DNA of 64,000 nt from Persicimonas caeni. Lineage in GTDB: Bacteria > Myxococcota_A > Bradymonadia > Bradymonadales > Bradymonadaceae. Where the stretch lies: the NCBI RefSeq assembly GCF_006517175.1, contig NZ_CP041186.1:6413074-6477073 (forward strand), in the 5' to 3' direction. Shown in pieces: positions 42,160 through 51,113 of this stretch (its first letter is position 1; each line of letters begins with the position of its first letter). The translations under genes were made by a program, and so were the position numbers. The notes beneath the pieces are model-generated. The model ran no database searches and was not told the origin of the DNA. It saw nothing but the letters and a program-made list of their open reading frames with translations.

Positions 42160-43557
42160 ATGTCCTCCATGACCATGCACGACGAAACGATGAACGAGAT
42201 GAGCGCCGACCGTGGTCGGATCCTGATCGTCGACGACGAGCAGCACGCCCGCGAGGCGCTGGCTGTTTTGCTCGAGGAAGACGGCTATGACGTGCGCGAC
42301 GCCCCCGACGGCTTCAAAGCCCTGGGAGTGCTGCGCGACTGGGAGTGCGACATCCTGGTGACCGACTTGCGTATGCCGGTCATGGATGGGCTCACGCTCA
42401 TCAAGAAGGCGCGCGAGGAGTTCCCGGAGCTCACCTGCTTGGTCATGACCGCGTTCGGCAGCGTCGAGAACGCCGTCGAGGCGATGAAGTCGGGCGCCGA
42501 CGATTACCTGACCAAGCCGCTGAACTTCGACGCGGTCGAAATCGTCATCGACCGAGCCTTGGAGCGCACCCGCATGCGCCGCGAGCTCGATCGTCTGCGC
42601 AACGGCGTGAGCCTGGGCGGGGCGACCACGCAGATGGTCGGCAACAGCCCTCCGATGCAGAAGCTCAAGGGCATGATCGACCAGGTCGCCACCTCGCGCG
42701 CCACGGTGCTCATCACCGGCGAGTCGGGTACCGGTAAAGAGCTCGTCGCTCGGTTGATTCACGAGCGCAGCGACCGCTCCGAGAAGCCGTTTGTGCGGCT
42801 TCACTGCTCGGCGCTGGCCGAGACGCTGCTCGAGAGTGAGCTGTTCGGACACGAGAAGGGCGCCTTCACCGGCGCGGCCAGTCAGCGCACCGGTCGCTTC
42901 GAGGAGGCCAACGGCGGCACGCTCTTCCTCGACGAGATCGGCGAGATTCCGATGGCCACTCAGGTCAAGCTGCTTCGCTTCCTGCAAGAGCGCGAGTTCG
43001 AGCGCGTCGGCGGCAACCAGACCATCTCGGTCGACGTGCGCATCATCGCCGCGACCAACCGCGACCTCGAGCAAGAGGTGCGCGACGGCAACTTCCGCGA
43101 GGACTTGTACTACCGCCTCAACGTCATCCACCTGAACACGCCGCCGTTGCGCGTGCGCCGCGGCGATATCGCGCCGTTGGCGAGTCACTTCGTGGCCAAG
43201 TATGCCCGGCAGAACGGCAAAGAGATCGACGAGATCTCTCCCGAGGTCATCGAGGCGCTGTCTCAGTACGACTGGCCGGGTAACGTGCGTGAGCTCGAGA
43301 ACACCATCGAGCGCGCCGTGGTGCTGGCCAACGGAACGCGCATCGAGATGAGCCACCTGCCCGACAACTTCGGCCAGACGTCGTTCGCGCCCAACAGCGA
43401 GATTCGCATCCCCGGGTCGACCCTCGAGGATATCGAGCGCTACGCCATCTTGAAGACCTACGAGGCCGCCGGCGGCAGCACCAGCGAGACCGCCGAGGTG
43501 CTCGACATCAGCGTGCGCAAGGTGCAGTACAAGCTCAAAGATTACCGGGGTGAGTGA
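42160..43557 (+). CDS. NtrC-family sigma-54 response regulator
   Basis: A 465-residue two-component regulator. The receiver domain (about 18-135) has ILIVDDEQ, the phosphoacceptor Asp in DILVTDLRMPVMDG (near 66), MTAFGS and the Lys in DDYLTKPLNF. The AAA+ domain (about 160-395) has Walker A GESGTGKE, GAFTGA and GGTLFLDEIGEIP; a Fis HTH closes it (TSETAEVLDISVRKVQYKLKDY). It is the likely partner of the globin-coupled kinase 38 bases upstream and would activate sigma-54 promoters. No clear -24/-12 promoter was found upstream of the cbb3 genes, so the targets may be elsewhere. A terminator follows. Confidence 0.94.
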   Translation: MSSMTMHDETMNEMSADRGRILIVDDEQHAREALAVLLEEDGYDVRDAPDGFKALGVLRDWECDILVTDLRMPVMDGLTLIKKAREEFPELTCLVMTAFGSVENAVEAMKSGADDYLTKPLNFDAVEIVIDRALERTRMRRELDRLRNGVSLGGATTQMVGNSPPMQKLKGMIDQVATSRATVLITGESGTGKELVARLIHERSDRSEKPFVRLHCSALAETLLESELFGHEKGAFTGAASQRTGRFEEANGGTLFLDEIGEIPMATQVKLLRFLQEREFERVGGNQTISVDVRIIAATNRDLEQEVRDGNFREDLYYRLNVIHLNTPPLRVRRGDIAPLASHFVAKYARQNGKEIDEISPEVIEALSQYDWPGNVRELENTIERAVVLANGTRIEMSHLPDNFGQTSFAPNSEIRIPGSTLEDIERYAILKTYEAAGGSTSETAEVLDISVRKVQYKLKDYRGE

Positions 43558-43580
43558 GAGTTCGAGATAGCGAATGATCG

Positions 43581-43625
43581 AGTGACCGAGTGACGCTGAG
43601 GGCGTGGCTCGGTCACTTGCTTTTT
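43581..43625 (+). terminator. Rho-independent terminator after the NtrC-type regulator
   Basis: AGTGACCGAG (43581-43590) and CTCGGTCACT (43608-43617) form a perfect 10-bp stem with a 17-base loop, followed by TGC and a run of five T (43621-43625). It lies 24 bases after the stop codon and closes the cbb3/two-component transcript. Confidence 0.85.
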
Positions 43626-43722
43626 GTCCTCACCTTATCGAACCGCGAAATTGAAAGTCGTTATCAGTATGTGGTAGTGCAAGTTCGTGGTCAGTTGTTC
43701 TCTCCCTCGGTGTCCTCCAGCC

Positions 43723-45666
43723 ATGTTCCATCTCCTCGAGCAGCACGTGTTCTCCCGGTTTCTTGCTGCGCTTATCTTGGTTTGCAGTGTCCTCTTCGCC
43801 GCGACTGCGTCGGCGCAGACCGATGACGGTCACCGACTCGTCGGGCTGCTCGACTATATCGGCGCGGACTACGCGGCTGCGGTCAAAGACGGCGAGGTCA
43901 TCAACGACTTCGAGTTCCGCGAGATGCAGGAACTCGCGGACGACGCGCAGACCTTCGCCAAAGGCTCGAAGCAGGCCCCGGAAGAGCTCTCCAAGACCTT
44001 GGTCGAGCTCGACGCGCTCATCGAACGAAAGGCGAGTCGTGCCGAGGTCGCCCAGACGGCGCTGCACGCTCGGAAGCTCGTCGTCGATAGCTTCGAGGTG
44101 GCCCTCGCACCGACGCAGGCGCCGGAGCTGACGAGCGGGCGCGAGTTGTACGAGGCCAACTGCGTGCAGTGTCACGGCGCAGACGGGCGCGCCCAGGTGC
44201 CGGGCGTCGACCAGATGGAGCCCACGCCGACCAACTTCACCGACGCGGGCACGCGTGCGGTGCTCTCGCCGTACAGGGTGTTCAACACGACCAGCTTCGG
44301 CATCGAGGGCACGCCGATGCGCGCCTTCTCGGAGCTCTCTGCGAGCGAGCGCTGGGATATCGCCTTCTACGTGATGTCGCTGGCGCACGGACATCAAACG
44401 GAGGGCTCGGCCGCCGAGTTGCCCGAGAGCTTCGACGCCAGCTTGGCGACGTTGGCGTCGCTGTCGGACAGAGACCTGCGAGGCCGCTTGATCGAAGCAG
44501 GCGTCGCGAAAGAGCAGGTCGACGCGGCCGTGTCGTACCTGCGCGTCGAGGCTCCCAAGGCGGTTGAAGAGGGCAAGGCGGACGCGCTCGCGGTGGCGTT
44601 CTCGCACATCGATCGGGCCGAGAGTGCGTTCGAAGGGGGCGACTACAAGCTCGCCAGAAAGGAAGTCCTGTCGGCGTATCTCGACGGGTTCGAGCCCGTG
44701 GAGAGCAGGCTGTCGGCCATCGACGGCGACCTCGTCGCGCAGACCGAAGCGCACTTCATGACGCTTCGCGACGCGCTCGAAAACGAAAAGGCCGAGCGGG
44801 CCGAGGCGCAGTTCGCCGCGCTTCGCGCTTCGCTCGACCAGGCCGAGGCGGCGCTGGGGCAGGGCGGCGGCCAAGCGTGGACCGCGGCGGTAGCCAGCGC
44901 AGTCATCATCTTGCGCGAAGGTCTCGAGGTGGTGTTGCTGATCGGCTTGCTGCTCGGTTTGCTGCGCCGGTTCGGCGCTCCCGAATCGCGCAAATTCGTG
45001 CACGCGGGCTGGGCGGCTGCGCTGCTGGCCGGCGGCGCGACCTGGTGGGTCGCCAACGAGCTCATCGCGATTTCGGGCGCCGGGCGTGAACTCATCGAGG
45101 GAATCGTCGGGTTGCTGGCCGCGGCGGTGCTCTTCTCGGTCAGCTATTGGTTCATGTCGAACCTGCACGGCCAGAAGTGGCTGGAGTTCATCAAGGAGAA
45201 GATCGCGCAGAAGGCCAGCGGCGGGCAGATGTTCGCCTTGTTCGGGCTCGCTTTCCTGGCGGTCTATCGCGAGGCGTTCGAGACCATTTTGTTCTATCAG
45301 GCGCTGCTCATCGAGGCCGAGGGCAGCGAGGGCGCAGTGATCGCCGGCATGGTGGGCGGCGGCGCGGTCTTGGCGGTGGTCGCCGTCTTGATTTTGAAGG
45401 CCGGGAAGAAGTTACCCATCAAGCCGTTCTTTGCTGTGTCCGGGGCGCTGTTGTACGCGCTGTGCATCGTTCTGGTGGGCAGCGGGCTCCACGCGTTTGT
45501 CGAGGCAGGTTATCTGCCTGTGTTCTCGTTGCCCCTGCCGACCGTCTCGTGGCTCGGGTTCTATCCCGAGGTCATCACGGTGACGGCTCAGACGTTGTTG
45601 ATCGTCGCCGGGGTGGTTTGGGGAGTTCACACGGTCAAAAAGACTCGGGCCGGAGCGCCCGCGTGA
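43723..45666 (+). CDS. FTR1-family iron permease fused to cytochrome c
   Basis: A 647-residue fusion. A signal peptide (to about ASAQ, residue 32) precedes a helical periplasmic domain, a cytochrome c module with haem site CVQCHGADGRAQ (Cys near 147) and a conserved MEPTPTNF segment, then a long helical linker. The C-terminal 270 residues are the seven-helix FTR1 permease, with the two Fe-binding motifs ILREGLE (near 398) and YREAFE (near 516). Fusion suggests that ferrous iron is oxidised, or electrons removed, by the haem as it enters. The same layout is known as cytochrome c/FTR1 iron permease. The start MFHLLEQ gives the signal peptide. Confidence 0.92.
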   Translation: MFHLLEQHVFSRFLAALILVCSVLFAATASAQTDDGHRLVGLLDYIGADYAAAVKDGEVINDFEFREMQELADDAQTFAKGSKQAPEELSKTLVELDALIERKASRAEVAQTALHARKLVVDSFEVALAPTQAPELTSGRELYEANCVQCHGADGRAQVPGVDQMEPTPTNFTDAGTRAVLSPYRVFNTTSFGIEGTPMRAFSELSASERWDIAFYVMSLAHGHQTEGSAAELPESFDASLATLASLSDRDLRGRLIEAGVAKEQVDAAVSYLRVEAPKAVEEGKADALAVAFSHIDRAESAFEGGDYKLARKEVLSAYLDGFEPVESRLSAIDGDLVAQTEAHFMTLRDALENEKAERAEAQFAALRASLDQAEAALGQGGGQAWTAAVASAVIILREGLEVVLLIGLLLGLLRRFGAPESRKFVHAGWAAALLAGGATWWVANELIAISGAGRELIEGIVGLLAAAVLFSVSYWFMSNLHGQKWLEFIKEKIAQKASGGQMFALFGLAFLAVYREAFETILFYQALLIEAEGSEGAVIAGMVGGGAVLAVVAVLILKAGKKLPIKPFFAVSGALLYALCIVLVGSGLHAFVEAGYLPVFSLPLPTVSWLGFYPEVITVTAQTLLIVAGVVWGVHTVKKTRAGAPA

Positions 45667-45698
45667 GAGTCGGCCGACGCGCCGGCGAGGGAGATGTG

Positions 45699-46208
45699 AT
45701 GTCATCGACAGATTTTTTCGACAAGTTATTCGGCGATCTAGAGACGCTGCCAGAGATCGATCCCGAAGACCGTATCGTCGTCAGGGATCTGATGACCGCC
45801 TACGTGTTGGCCGTCGACGTCGACGCGGCCCTGCGCACGGCCAAACGTGCGATGGAGAAGCACGCCATCCGTCACGTGCCGGTCGTCGACTGCGGGCGCG
45901 TCATCGGGATGCTCAGCCAACGTGAGCTCGCCTCGGCGGCGTATATCGCCCACCACTTCGACGCCGATCGCGACGCCTACGAGGAGTTCATCGAAAGCCC
46001 CGTGCGCGGCTTCCTCAAGACGCGTTTCAGCGCCGAGCGCGACGTGATCACCATCGGCGCCGACGAGTCGATCCAGCGGGCGGTCGATTTGCTCGTGCAG
46101 AACCGGCTCACCGCGCTGCCTGTGCTGGGCAGCCGCGGTGATTTGGTCGGCATCCTCAGCTATATCGATGTGCTGAACGGGCTTCGCGGACTCTTCGAGC
46201 GCATCTGA
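45699..46208 (+). CDS. CBS-pair domain protein
   Basis: A 169-residue soluble protein with two CBS motifs: MTAYVLAVDVDAALRTAKRAMEKHAIRHVPVVD (about 31-63) and ITIGADESIQRAVDLLVQNRLTALPVLGSRGDLVGILSYIDVL (about 118-160). CBS pairs bind adenosyl ligands and set the activity of channels and enzymes. GAGGGAG stands before the ATG. It follows the iron permease by 32 bases, possibly on the same transcript, and could modulate it; this is inference. Confidence 0.87.
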   Translation: MSSTDFFDKLFGDLETLPEIDPEDRIVVRDLMTAYVLAVDVDAALRTAKRAMEKHAIRHVPVVDCGRVIGMLSQRELASAAYIAHHFDADRDAYEEFIESPVRGFLKTRFSAERDVITIGADESIQRAVDLLVQNRLTALPVLGSRGDLVGILSYIDVLNGLRGLFERI

Positions 46209-46317
46209 GCGATGCGTCGGGCGAGGCCGCGCCGCACCGGGCTTCAATCGATACGATGATTTTCACCGGGTTGAACGATTTGCTAGACTCCCAGCCATGA
46301 TCGTTTGGGAGTCACAG

Positions 46318-47325
46318 ATGTTCAGAATCACCGCGCTCGCCCTGGCTTTGCTGCTCGTCGCATGCGGGCCCGATGGCGGCGACAATAACGACCCAGCCGA
46401 GGGGTGGCAGGATGCATTCGACGCCAGTCAGTCCGGCTGGTTGTTGAGCGTAGCTGGCGCGTCTTCCTCGGAGGTCTACGCCGCGGGCGGAACTCCGGAG
46501 GAGGGCCGGCTCTGGCGCTACGACGGAAGCACTTGGGCCGAGGATGAACTCCCCGAGGGCGTCCCGCTCCTCAACTGGGTGCACGTGTTCGACGACGGCA
46601 CCCCCATCATCGCCGGCAACGGCGGCACCGTGCTTCGCCGCGAAGGCGACGCGTGGGTCGCCGAGCAGACTCCGACCGAACAAGACCTGTGGGGTATTTG
46701 GGGCGCGAGCCCCGACGATGTGTGGGCCGTAGGCGGCAACGGGCGCGACGAAGGCGCCGCGACCGTGCTTCGGCGCGGGGCCGACGGCACCTGGCAAGCG
46801 CAGACGCTGCCCGAGATGGAGCGCCCCAACGTGCGCGCCTTCTTCAAGGTCTGGGGCACCGGGGCGGACAACGTCTACATTGTCGGCCAGCGCGGCGCGG
46901 TGCTCCGTTGGGACGGGCAGGCGCTCGAAGAGCTGCTCGTCGGCACGAGCGAAGATCTCATCTCGCTGTGGGGCACAGGCCCTGACAATATCGTGATGGT
47001 CGGGGGACGCTCGAACGGCGTCGTCGTTCGCTTCGACGGCACCGAATGGACGCACGCGTCGCTCGCGCCCACGCCGGGGCTCAACGGCGTGTGGATGGAC
47101 GAGGCGGAGACGGCCTGGGTGGCCGGCAACGCCGGCACGCTCGGCCGACTCGATACGGCTGAGTTGAGCTTGGAGACCCAACCGATCGACACGACCCTCG
47201 AGATGCACGCCATTTTCGGCACGGGCGACGCGCTCTTTTCGGTCGGCGGGAACTTCGGCATGCCGATGGGGCCTTATGAAGGCGTGGCGCTGCAACGCGC
47301 GGCCGGCGGGGAGGGCTCGCGATGA
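46318..47325 (+). CDS. Beta-propeller-like lipoprotein
   Basis: A 335-residue exported lipoprotein (lipobox LLVAC, about 12-16). The body is five to seven repeats of about 45 residues with SxxDVWAVGGNG, GTGADNVYIVGQRGAVLRWDG, GTGPDNIVMVGGRSNG and similar, the Trp/Gly-rich signature of a BNR/WD-type propeller common in myxobacterial surface proteins. No enzyme residues are identifiable. GGGAG stands eight bases before the ATG. It is co-translated with the following di-haem protein (ATGA), so it may act with it at the cell surface. Confidence 0.8.
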   Translation: MFRITALALALLLVACGPDGGDNNDPAEGWQDAFDASQSGWLLSVAGASSSEVYAAGGTPEEGRLWRYDGSTWAEDELPEGVPLLNWVHVFDDGTPIIAGNGGTVLRREGDAWVAEQTPTEQDLWGIWGASPDDVWAVGGNGRDEGAATVLRRGADGTWQAQTLPEMERPNVRAFFKVWGTGADNVYIVGQRGAVLRWDGQALEELLVGTSEDLISLWGTGPDNIVMVGGRSNGVVVRFDGTEWTHASLAPTPGLNGVWMDEAETAWVAGNAGTLGRLDTAELSLETQPIDTTLEMHAIFGTGDALFSVGGNFGMPMGPYEGVALQRAAGGEGSR

Positions 47326-49679
47326 AGACTCGGCTGATCACGACTCTGTTGGCGATCGCGGCGGTGCTCGCGGGCGGCTGTAGCGGCTGCGACGAGCCCA
47401 ACGATCCGCCCCCGAAGGTGGCGACCGATATCTTCGCCGAGATGGGCGAGCCGATGCCGTCGGCGACCGACGAGCAGCTCGAGGCCTTCGAGCGCGGCCG
47501 CGCCGTGGCGCTCGAGCGCCACACCGTGGACACCGGGTTGGGGCCGGAGTTCAATACCTCCTTTTGCGCGAGCTGCCACGAGCAGCCTACGACCGGCGGG
47601 TCGAGCCCGCGCTACCGCAATTTCCTGCTCACGGGCACGCGCTTGTCCGACGACTCGTTGGTGCTCTTCGGAAAGGACGGGGTGCAGACGCAGTTTCGCA
47701 CCGAGGCGCCGTATCGCGTGGCCACCGACGAGCGGGCGACGCTCTTCGCCACGCGCAACGCCATTCCGTTCTTCGGCGTCGGCGCATTGGCCGAAATCCC
47801 CGAAGCGTCCATCCTGGCCAACTCCGACCCCGACGACGAGGACGGCGACGGCATCAGCGGCCGGCCCAACTGGGACCGCGGCTTTGTCGGCCGCTTTGGC
47901 CGAAAGGCGCAGACGGTCTCCATCGAGGGCTTCATTCGCGGGCCGCTCTTCAACCATCTGGGGCTGACGTCGAATCCGCTGCCGAACGCGCGCAAGGCAG
48001 AGTTGCCGGTGCCCAGCGACCTCGAGACTGGCATGGTCGTTCGGTCGGGCTCGGGCTTTGGGTTGGGCGTGCCTTTTTGCCCGCATTGTCAGGCCGCTGC
48101 GCCCGAGGAGCCGCTCTTCGACAGCGACGACGCGGCCGACCCGGAGCTCTCCGAAGACGAGCTCTTCGACCTGGTCTCCTTCGCGATGCTCTTGGCGGCC
48201 CCCGCGCCCGACGCGCCGACCGAGGAGAGTGAGCGCGGTGAAGCGCTCTTTGGTGAAATCGGCTGCGCGAAGTGCCACGTGCCGGCGCTCGAAGGCCCGC
48301 GTGGACTCGTGATGGCCTACACCGACATGCTCCTGCACGACATGGGCGACGAGCTCGCCGATGGGCTCGCGCAGGGCGTGGCGACCGGCTCGGAGTATCG
48401 CACGCAGCCCCTGTGGGGCGTGGCGGCCACCGAGCCGTACCTGCACGACGGCCGCGCCGACACCCTCGACGAGGCGATTCGGTGGCACGGCGGCGAGGCG
48501 AAGGCGGTGCGCGAGCGCTACGAGGCGCTGGCCGAGGACGAGCGGGCGGCGATCATCGCGTTTCTGGAGTCACTCGGAGGCCGCGAGCAGCGCTCCTCGG
48601 GGCTTCTGCCCCCCGGCCAGCCGGTCGCCGACGTGGGCGAGTACGGCGGGCCCGTGCACGACCTGACGGGCGCCTCGGCCGAGCTCTACAAGCGTGGGCG
48701 CGAGGTCTTCGACCGCGATATGACGCTCGAGGCCGGCCTCGGGCCGATGTTCAACGGCGATAGCTGCCGCGCGTGTCACTTCGAGCCGACCATTGGCGGG
48801 GCGGGGCCCGTGGGCTTGAACGTCACCCGCGAGGGGATCATCGAAGGTGAATCCGGGCTCTTCTTTACGCCCGAAGGCGGCACGCTCTTGCACCGTTTGG
48901 CGACCGACGTGCACGGCCGCCCGGCGGCGGACCCGGACGCCAACGTCGTCGAGCTGCGCCAGACGCCGCCGCTATACGGGCTGGGGCTCGTCGACCAGAT
49001 CCCGGAGGCGGCGATCGAGGCGAACGCCGATCCCGACGATATGAACGGAGACGGCATCTCCGGCCGCGTCGCCCGACTCGCCGACGGCCGTGTGGGCCGC
49101 TTTGGCTGGAAGGGCGACTTTCCCACGCTCGAAGACTTCGTGCGCGACGCGCTCTCCAACGAGGTCGGGCTGACGCTCGCCGACGACGAGGCCTTCTTGG
49201 CCGGGGTGGCGACCGACGACGATGCTGTCGAAGACCCCGAATTCGGTGGCGAAGACTACCTGGCGCTCGTCTTCTACACCGCGATGCTCGGCCCGCCCCC
49301 GCAGGCCGCGTCCCTCGACGAGACGCAGACTGAGGGCGAGCGCCTCTTTGGGCAGGTCGGCTGCGACAGCTGTCACGTGCCCGAGTTGCCGACGGGGTCG
49401 GGCGAGCCGGTTCGGCTCTTCAGCGACCTGTTGCTGCACGACGTGGCACCCGAGGATTACCGCGGCGTCGAGGGCGTGGTCGCCGGGACGCGCGAGTTTC
49501 GCACGCCGCCGCTCTGGGGCATCTCGCAGACCGGCCCCTACATGCACGACGGACTCGCCGGCACGCTCGACGAGGCGATTCGACGCCACGCGGGCGAGGC
49601 GGCGGGCGTCGTCGAGCGCTACGAACTGATCAGTGACGAAGAGCGCGCCGCGCTCGTCGAATATTTGGAGGCGCTGTGA
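47322..49679 (+). CDS. Tandem di-haem oxidoreductase (DHOR) protein with four haem sites
   Basis: A 785-residue lipoprotein (lipobox LAGGC) containing two homologous DHOR modules (about residues 35-425 and 445-785). Each has two c-type haem motifs: CASCH near 81, CAKCH near 315, CRACH near 482 and CDSCH near 681, and the family segments DPDDxxGDGISGR (a Ca-like loop), AVxRFG/GRFGWK, LLLHDM and YMHDGxAxTLDEAIRxH. Single-module DHOR proteins are usually about 450-500 residues, so this looks like an internal duplication. The first module also carries an extra CPHC pair. The activity is not defined; peroxidase or thiol-oxidase roles have been proposed for the family. Confidence 0.9.
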   Translation: MKTRLITTLLAIAAVLAGGCSGCDEPNDPPPKVATDIFAEMGEPMPSATDEQLEAFERGRAVALERHTVDTGLGPEFNTSFCASCHEQPTTGGSSPRYRNFLLTGTRLSDDSLVLFGKDGVQTQFRTEAPYRVATDERATLFATRNAIPFFGVGALAEIPEASILANSDPDDEDGDGISGRPNWDRGFVGRFGRKAQTVSIEGFIRGPLFNHLGLTSNPLPNARKAELPVPSDLETGMVVRSGSGFGLGVPFCPHCQAAAPEEPLFDSDDAADPELSEDELFDLVSFAMLLAAPAPDAPTEESERGEALFGEIGCAKCHVPALEGPRGLVMAYTDMLLHDMGDELADGLAQGVATGSEYRTQPLWGVAATEPYLHDGRADTLDEAIRWHGGEAKAVRERYEALAEDERAAIIAFLESLGGREQRSSGLLPPGQPVADVGEYGGPVHDLTGASAELYKRGREVFDRDMTLEAGLGPMFNGDSCRACHFEPTIGGAGPVGLNVTREGIIEGESGLFFTPEGGTLLHRLATDVHGRPAADPDANVVELRQTPPLYGLGLVDQIPEAAIEANADPDDMNGDGISGRVARLADGRVGRFGWKGDFPTLEDFVRDALSNEVGLTLADDEAFLAGVATDDDAVEDPEFGGEDYLALVFYTAMLGPPPQAASLDETQTEGERLFGQVGCDSCHVPELPTGSGEPVRLFSDLLLHDVAPEDYRGVEGVVAGTREFRTPPLWGISQTGPYMHDGLAGTLDEAIRRHAGEAAGVVERYELISDEERAALVEYLEAL

Positions 49680-50224
49680 GACTGCGCATGTCCCCCTGCT
49701 TCTTGCTCATCGCAGCGCTGCTGCTCGCCGGATGCCCCGACGAGCCGCCGGATTCCGACGCCGGACACGACGGCGGTGCCGACGGCACGCCGCCTGCGAT
49801 CGAGGTCGAGCTGGGTGGCCGCCAAGACGGCTCCTTCGTGAAAGTCACCGAGGAGGAGCCCACGCTCGAGGTCGTCTCTGGCTTCCAGGGCGGCTATCAT
49901 ATCGAACCGGGACTGCGCATGGAGACGATCGGCGCCGAGGAGTTTATCTCGGTCGTCGAGTACCGCGTCACCGACGCCGAGACCGGCGAGCTGCTCTCGT
50001 CGGACCCCATGAGCTACCGCATCAACCAACGGGCGTGGAATTACGAGCCGGGCGTGGGCCACTTTCGGGTGTGGGAGCAGGTCATCCTCAACGTCGTCGA
50101 CCCGGATGATGCCGCCGGGCGTCTGGTCGACATCGACGTGCGCGTCTTCGTCGAGGGCGGGCTCGGCGAGGGCACCGACTCGATGACCGTGCGTCTGATC
50201 AACGAGGTCAATGAGCTGCGCTAG
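49676..50224 (+). CDS. Small lipoprotein of unknown function
   Basis: A 182-residue lipoprotein. GTG overlaps the preceding stop (GTGA), and the lipobox is LLLAGC; an ATG four codons in is a second choice. After an Asp/Gly-rich linker the body (about 45-182) looks like a beta-sandwich with DGSFVKVTEEEPTLEVVSGFQGGYHIEPG and HFRVWEQVILNVVD. No catalytic or binding motif is visible. Its place between the DHOR and DUF192 genes suggests the same periplasmic pathway. Confidence 0.75.
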   Translation: MRLRMSPCFLLIAALLLAGCPDEPPDSDAGHDGGADGTPPAIEVELGGRQDGSFVKVTEEEPTLEVVSGFQGGYHIEPGLRMETIGAEEFISVVEYRVTDAETGELLSSDPMSYRINQRAWNYEPGVGHFRVWEQVILNVVDPDDAAGRLVDIDVRVFVEGGLGEGTDSMTVRLINEVNELR

Positions 50225-50792
50225 AACCATCGTCGCTTTGCTCGTCGCCCTCACGCTCGTAGCCTGCGGCGACGGACAACCTCCTGCGCCGAGTTGCCCA
50301 CCCGCCGAAGAACCCCCAGCGTTCGGCCGCGCATGCTCGGCGGACGGCGAATGCTCGGGCTACCTCGTCTGCATCGACCAAGCGTGCGGCTGGCCCGAGG
50401 CGATGTCGGGTGTCGAGGGGCAGGGCACGACGACGATCACCTTCACACGCGCCGACGAAACACTCACCACCTACACCGCCGAAGTCGCCGCCGGCGACCT
50501 CGCCCGCTCACGCGGCCTGGCCGAGCGCCCCTGTATGCAGCCCGGCTGGGGCATGCTCTTCGTCCACCCCGACGAAGAGGAACTCCAATACACCGTCGAG
50601 GCGATGCGCTTCCCCATTGATCTGGTCTTCGCCGACGCCGACGGCGTCGTCGTGGCGGTCGCCTCCGACCTCACACCCGGCGCGCCGGGGCTGATTTCGT
50701 CGGGCGCGCCGGCGAAATATGCCGTCGAGTTGGCGGCCGGGGAGGTCGAGGGGCGTGGGATTGAGGTGGGGGATGGGTTGGTGGTGGAGTGA
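50211..50792 (+). CDS. DUF192-family lipoprotein
   Basis: A 193-residue lipoprotein (lipobox TLVAC). A Cys-rich knot (CSADGECSGYLVCIDQACG, about 42-60) precedes a DUF192 domain (about 75-193): ARSRGLAERPCMQPGWGMLFV and AMRFPIDLVFADADGVVVAV match its core. The family has no agreed function and is often found beside metal or envelope genes. The ATG overlaps the previous gene by 14 bases. It is the last gene of the 46318-50792 cluster, and a REP-like element follows 45 bases later. Confidence 0.85.
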   Translation: MSCARTIVALLVALTLVACGDGQPPAPSCPPAEEPPAFGRACSADGECSGYLVCIDQACGWPEAMSGVEGQGTTTITFTRADETLTTYTAEVAAGDLARSRGLAERPCMQPGWGMLFVHPDEEELQYTVEAMRFPIDLVFADADGVVVAVASDLTPGAPGLISSGAPAKYAVELAAGEVEGRGIEVGDGLVVE

Positions 50793-50837
50793 TGTGTGGG
50801 GAGGGATGTGTGTTTGGGGTTGTTGTGCCTCAACTCC

Positions 50838-51067
50838 CCGGACTCCCTTCGGTCGCCCGGGGCTACCGAGGCCTCGCAAAAGGCGCTCGGCGCGGCGCTG
50901 GACGGCGGCGCCTTGGTGGGTGGGTTGGCGGTGGTAGGCGACGGGTTGGCGGTGGCCGGCGAGTTGCCCACCAAGGCGCGTAGTCCGCGCCGCGCCGGAG
51001 TGAAGCGAAGCGAAACGAAGGCCTCGGTAGCCCGGGGCGACCGTAGCGAAGCGAAGGGAGTCCCGGG
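50838..51067. repeat. REP/BIME-like 230-bp palindromic element, left copy
   Basis: It begins CCGGACTCCCTTCGGTCGCC and ends with its inverse (GGCCTCGGTAGCCC...GGGAGTCCCGGG), the ends differing by a 10-base insertion. Inside, CGCCTTGGTGGG and CCCACCAAGGCG form a 12-bp stem. It differs from the right copy at only two of 230 positions. A partial duplicate of its end (GCGAAGGGAGTCCCGGGACG) follows to about 51098. Confidence 0.9.
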
Positions 51068-51113
51068 ACGAGAAGCGAAGGGAGTCCCGGGACGAGAAGC
51101 GAGAAGCTCCCAT

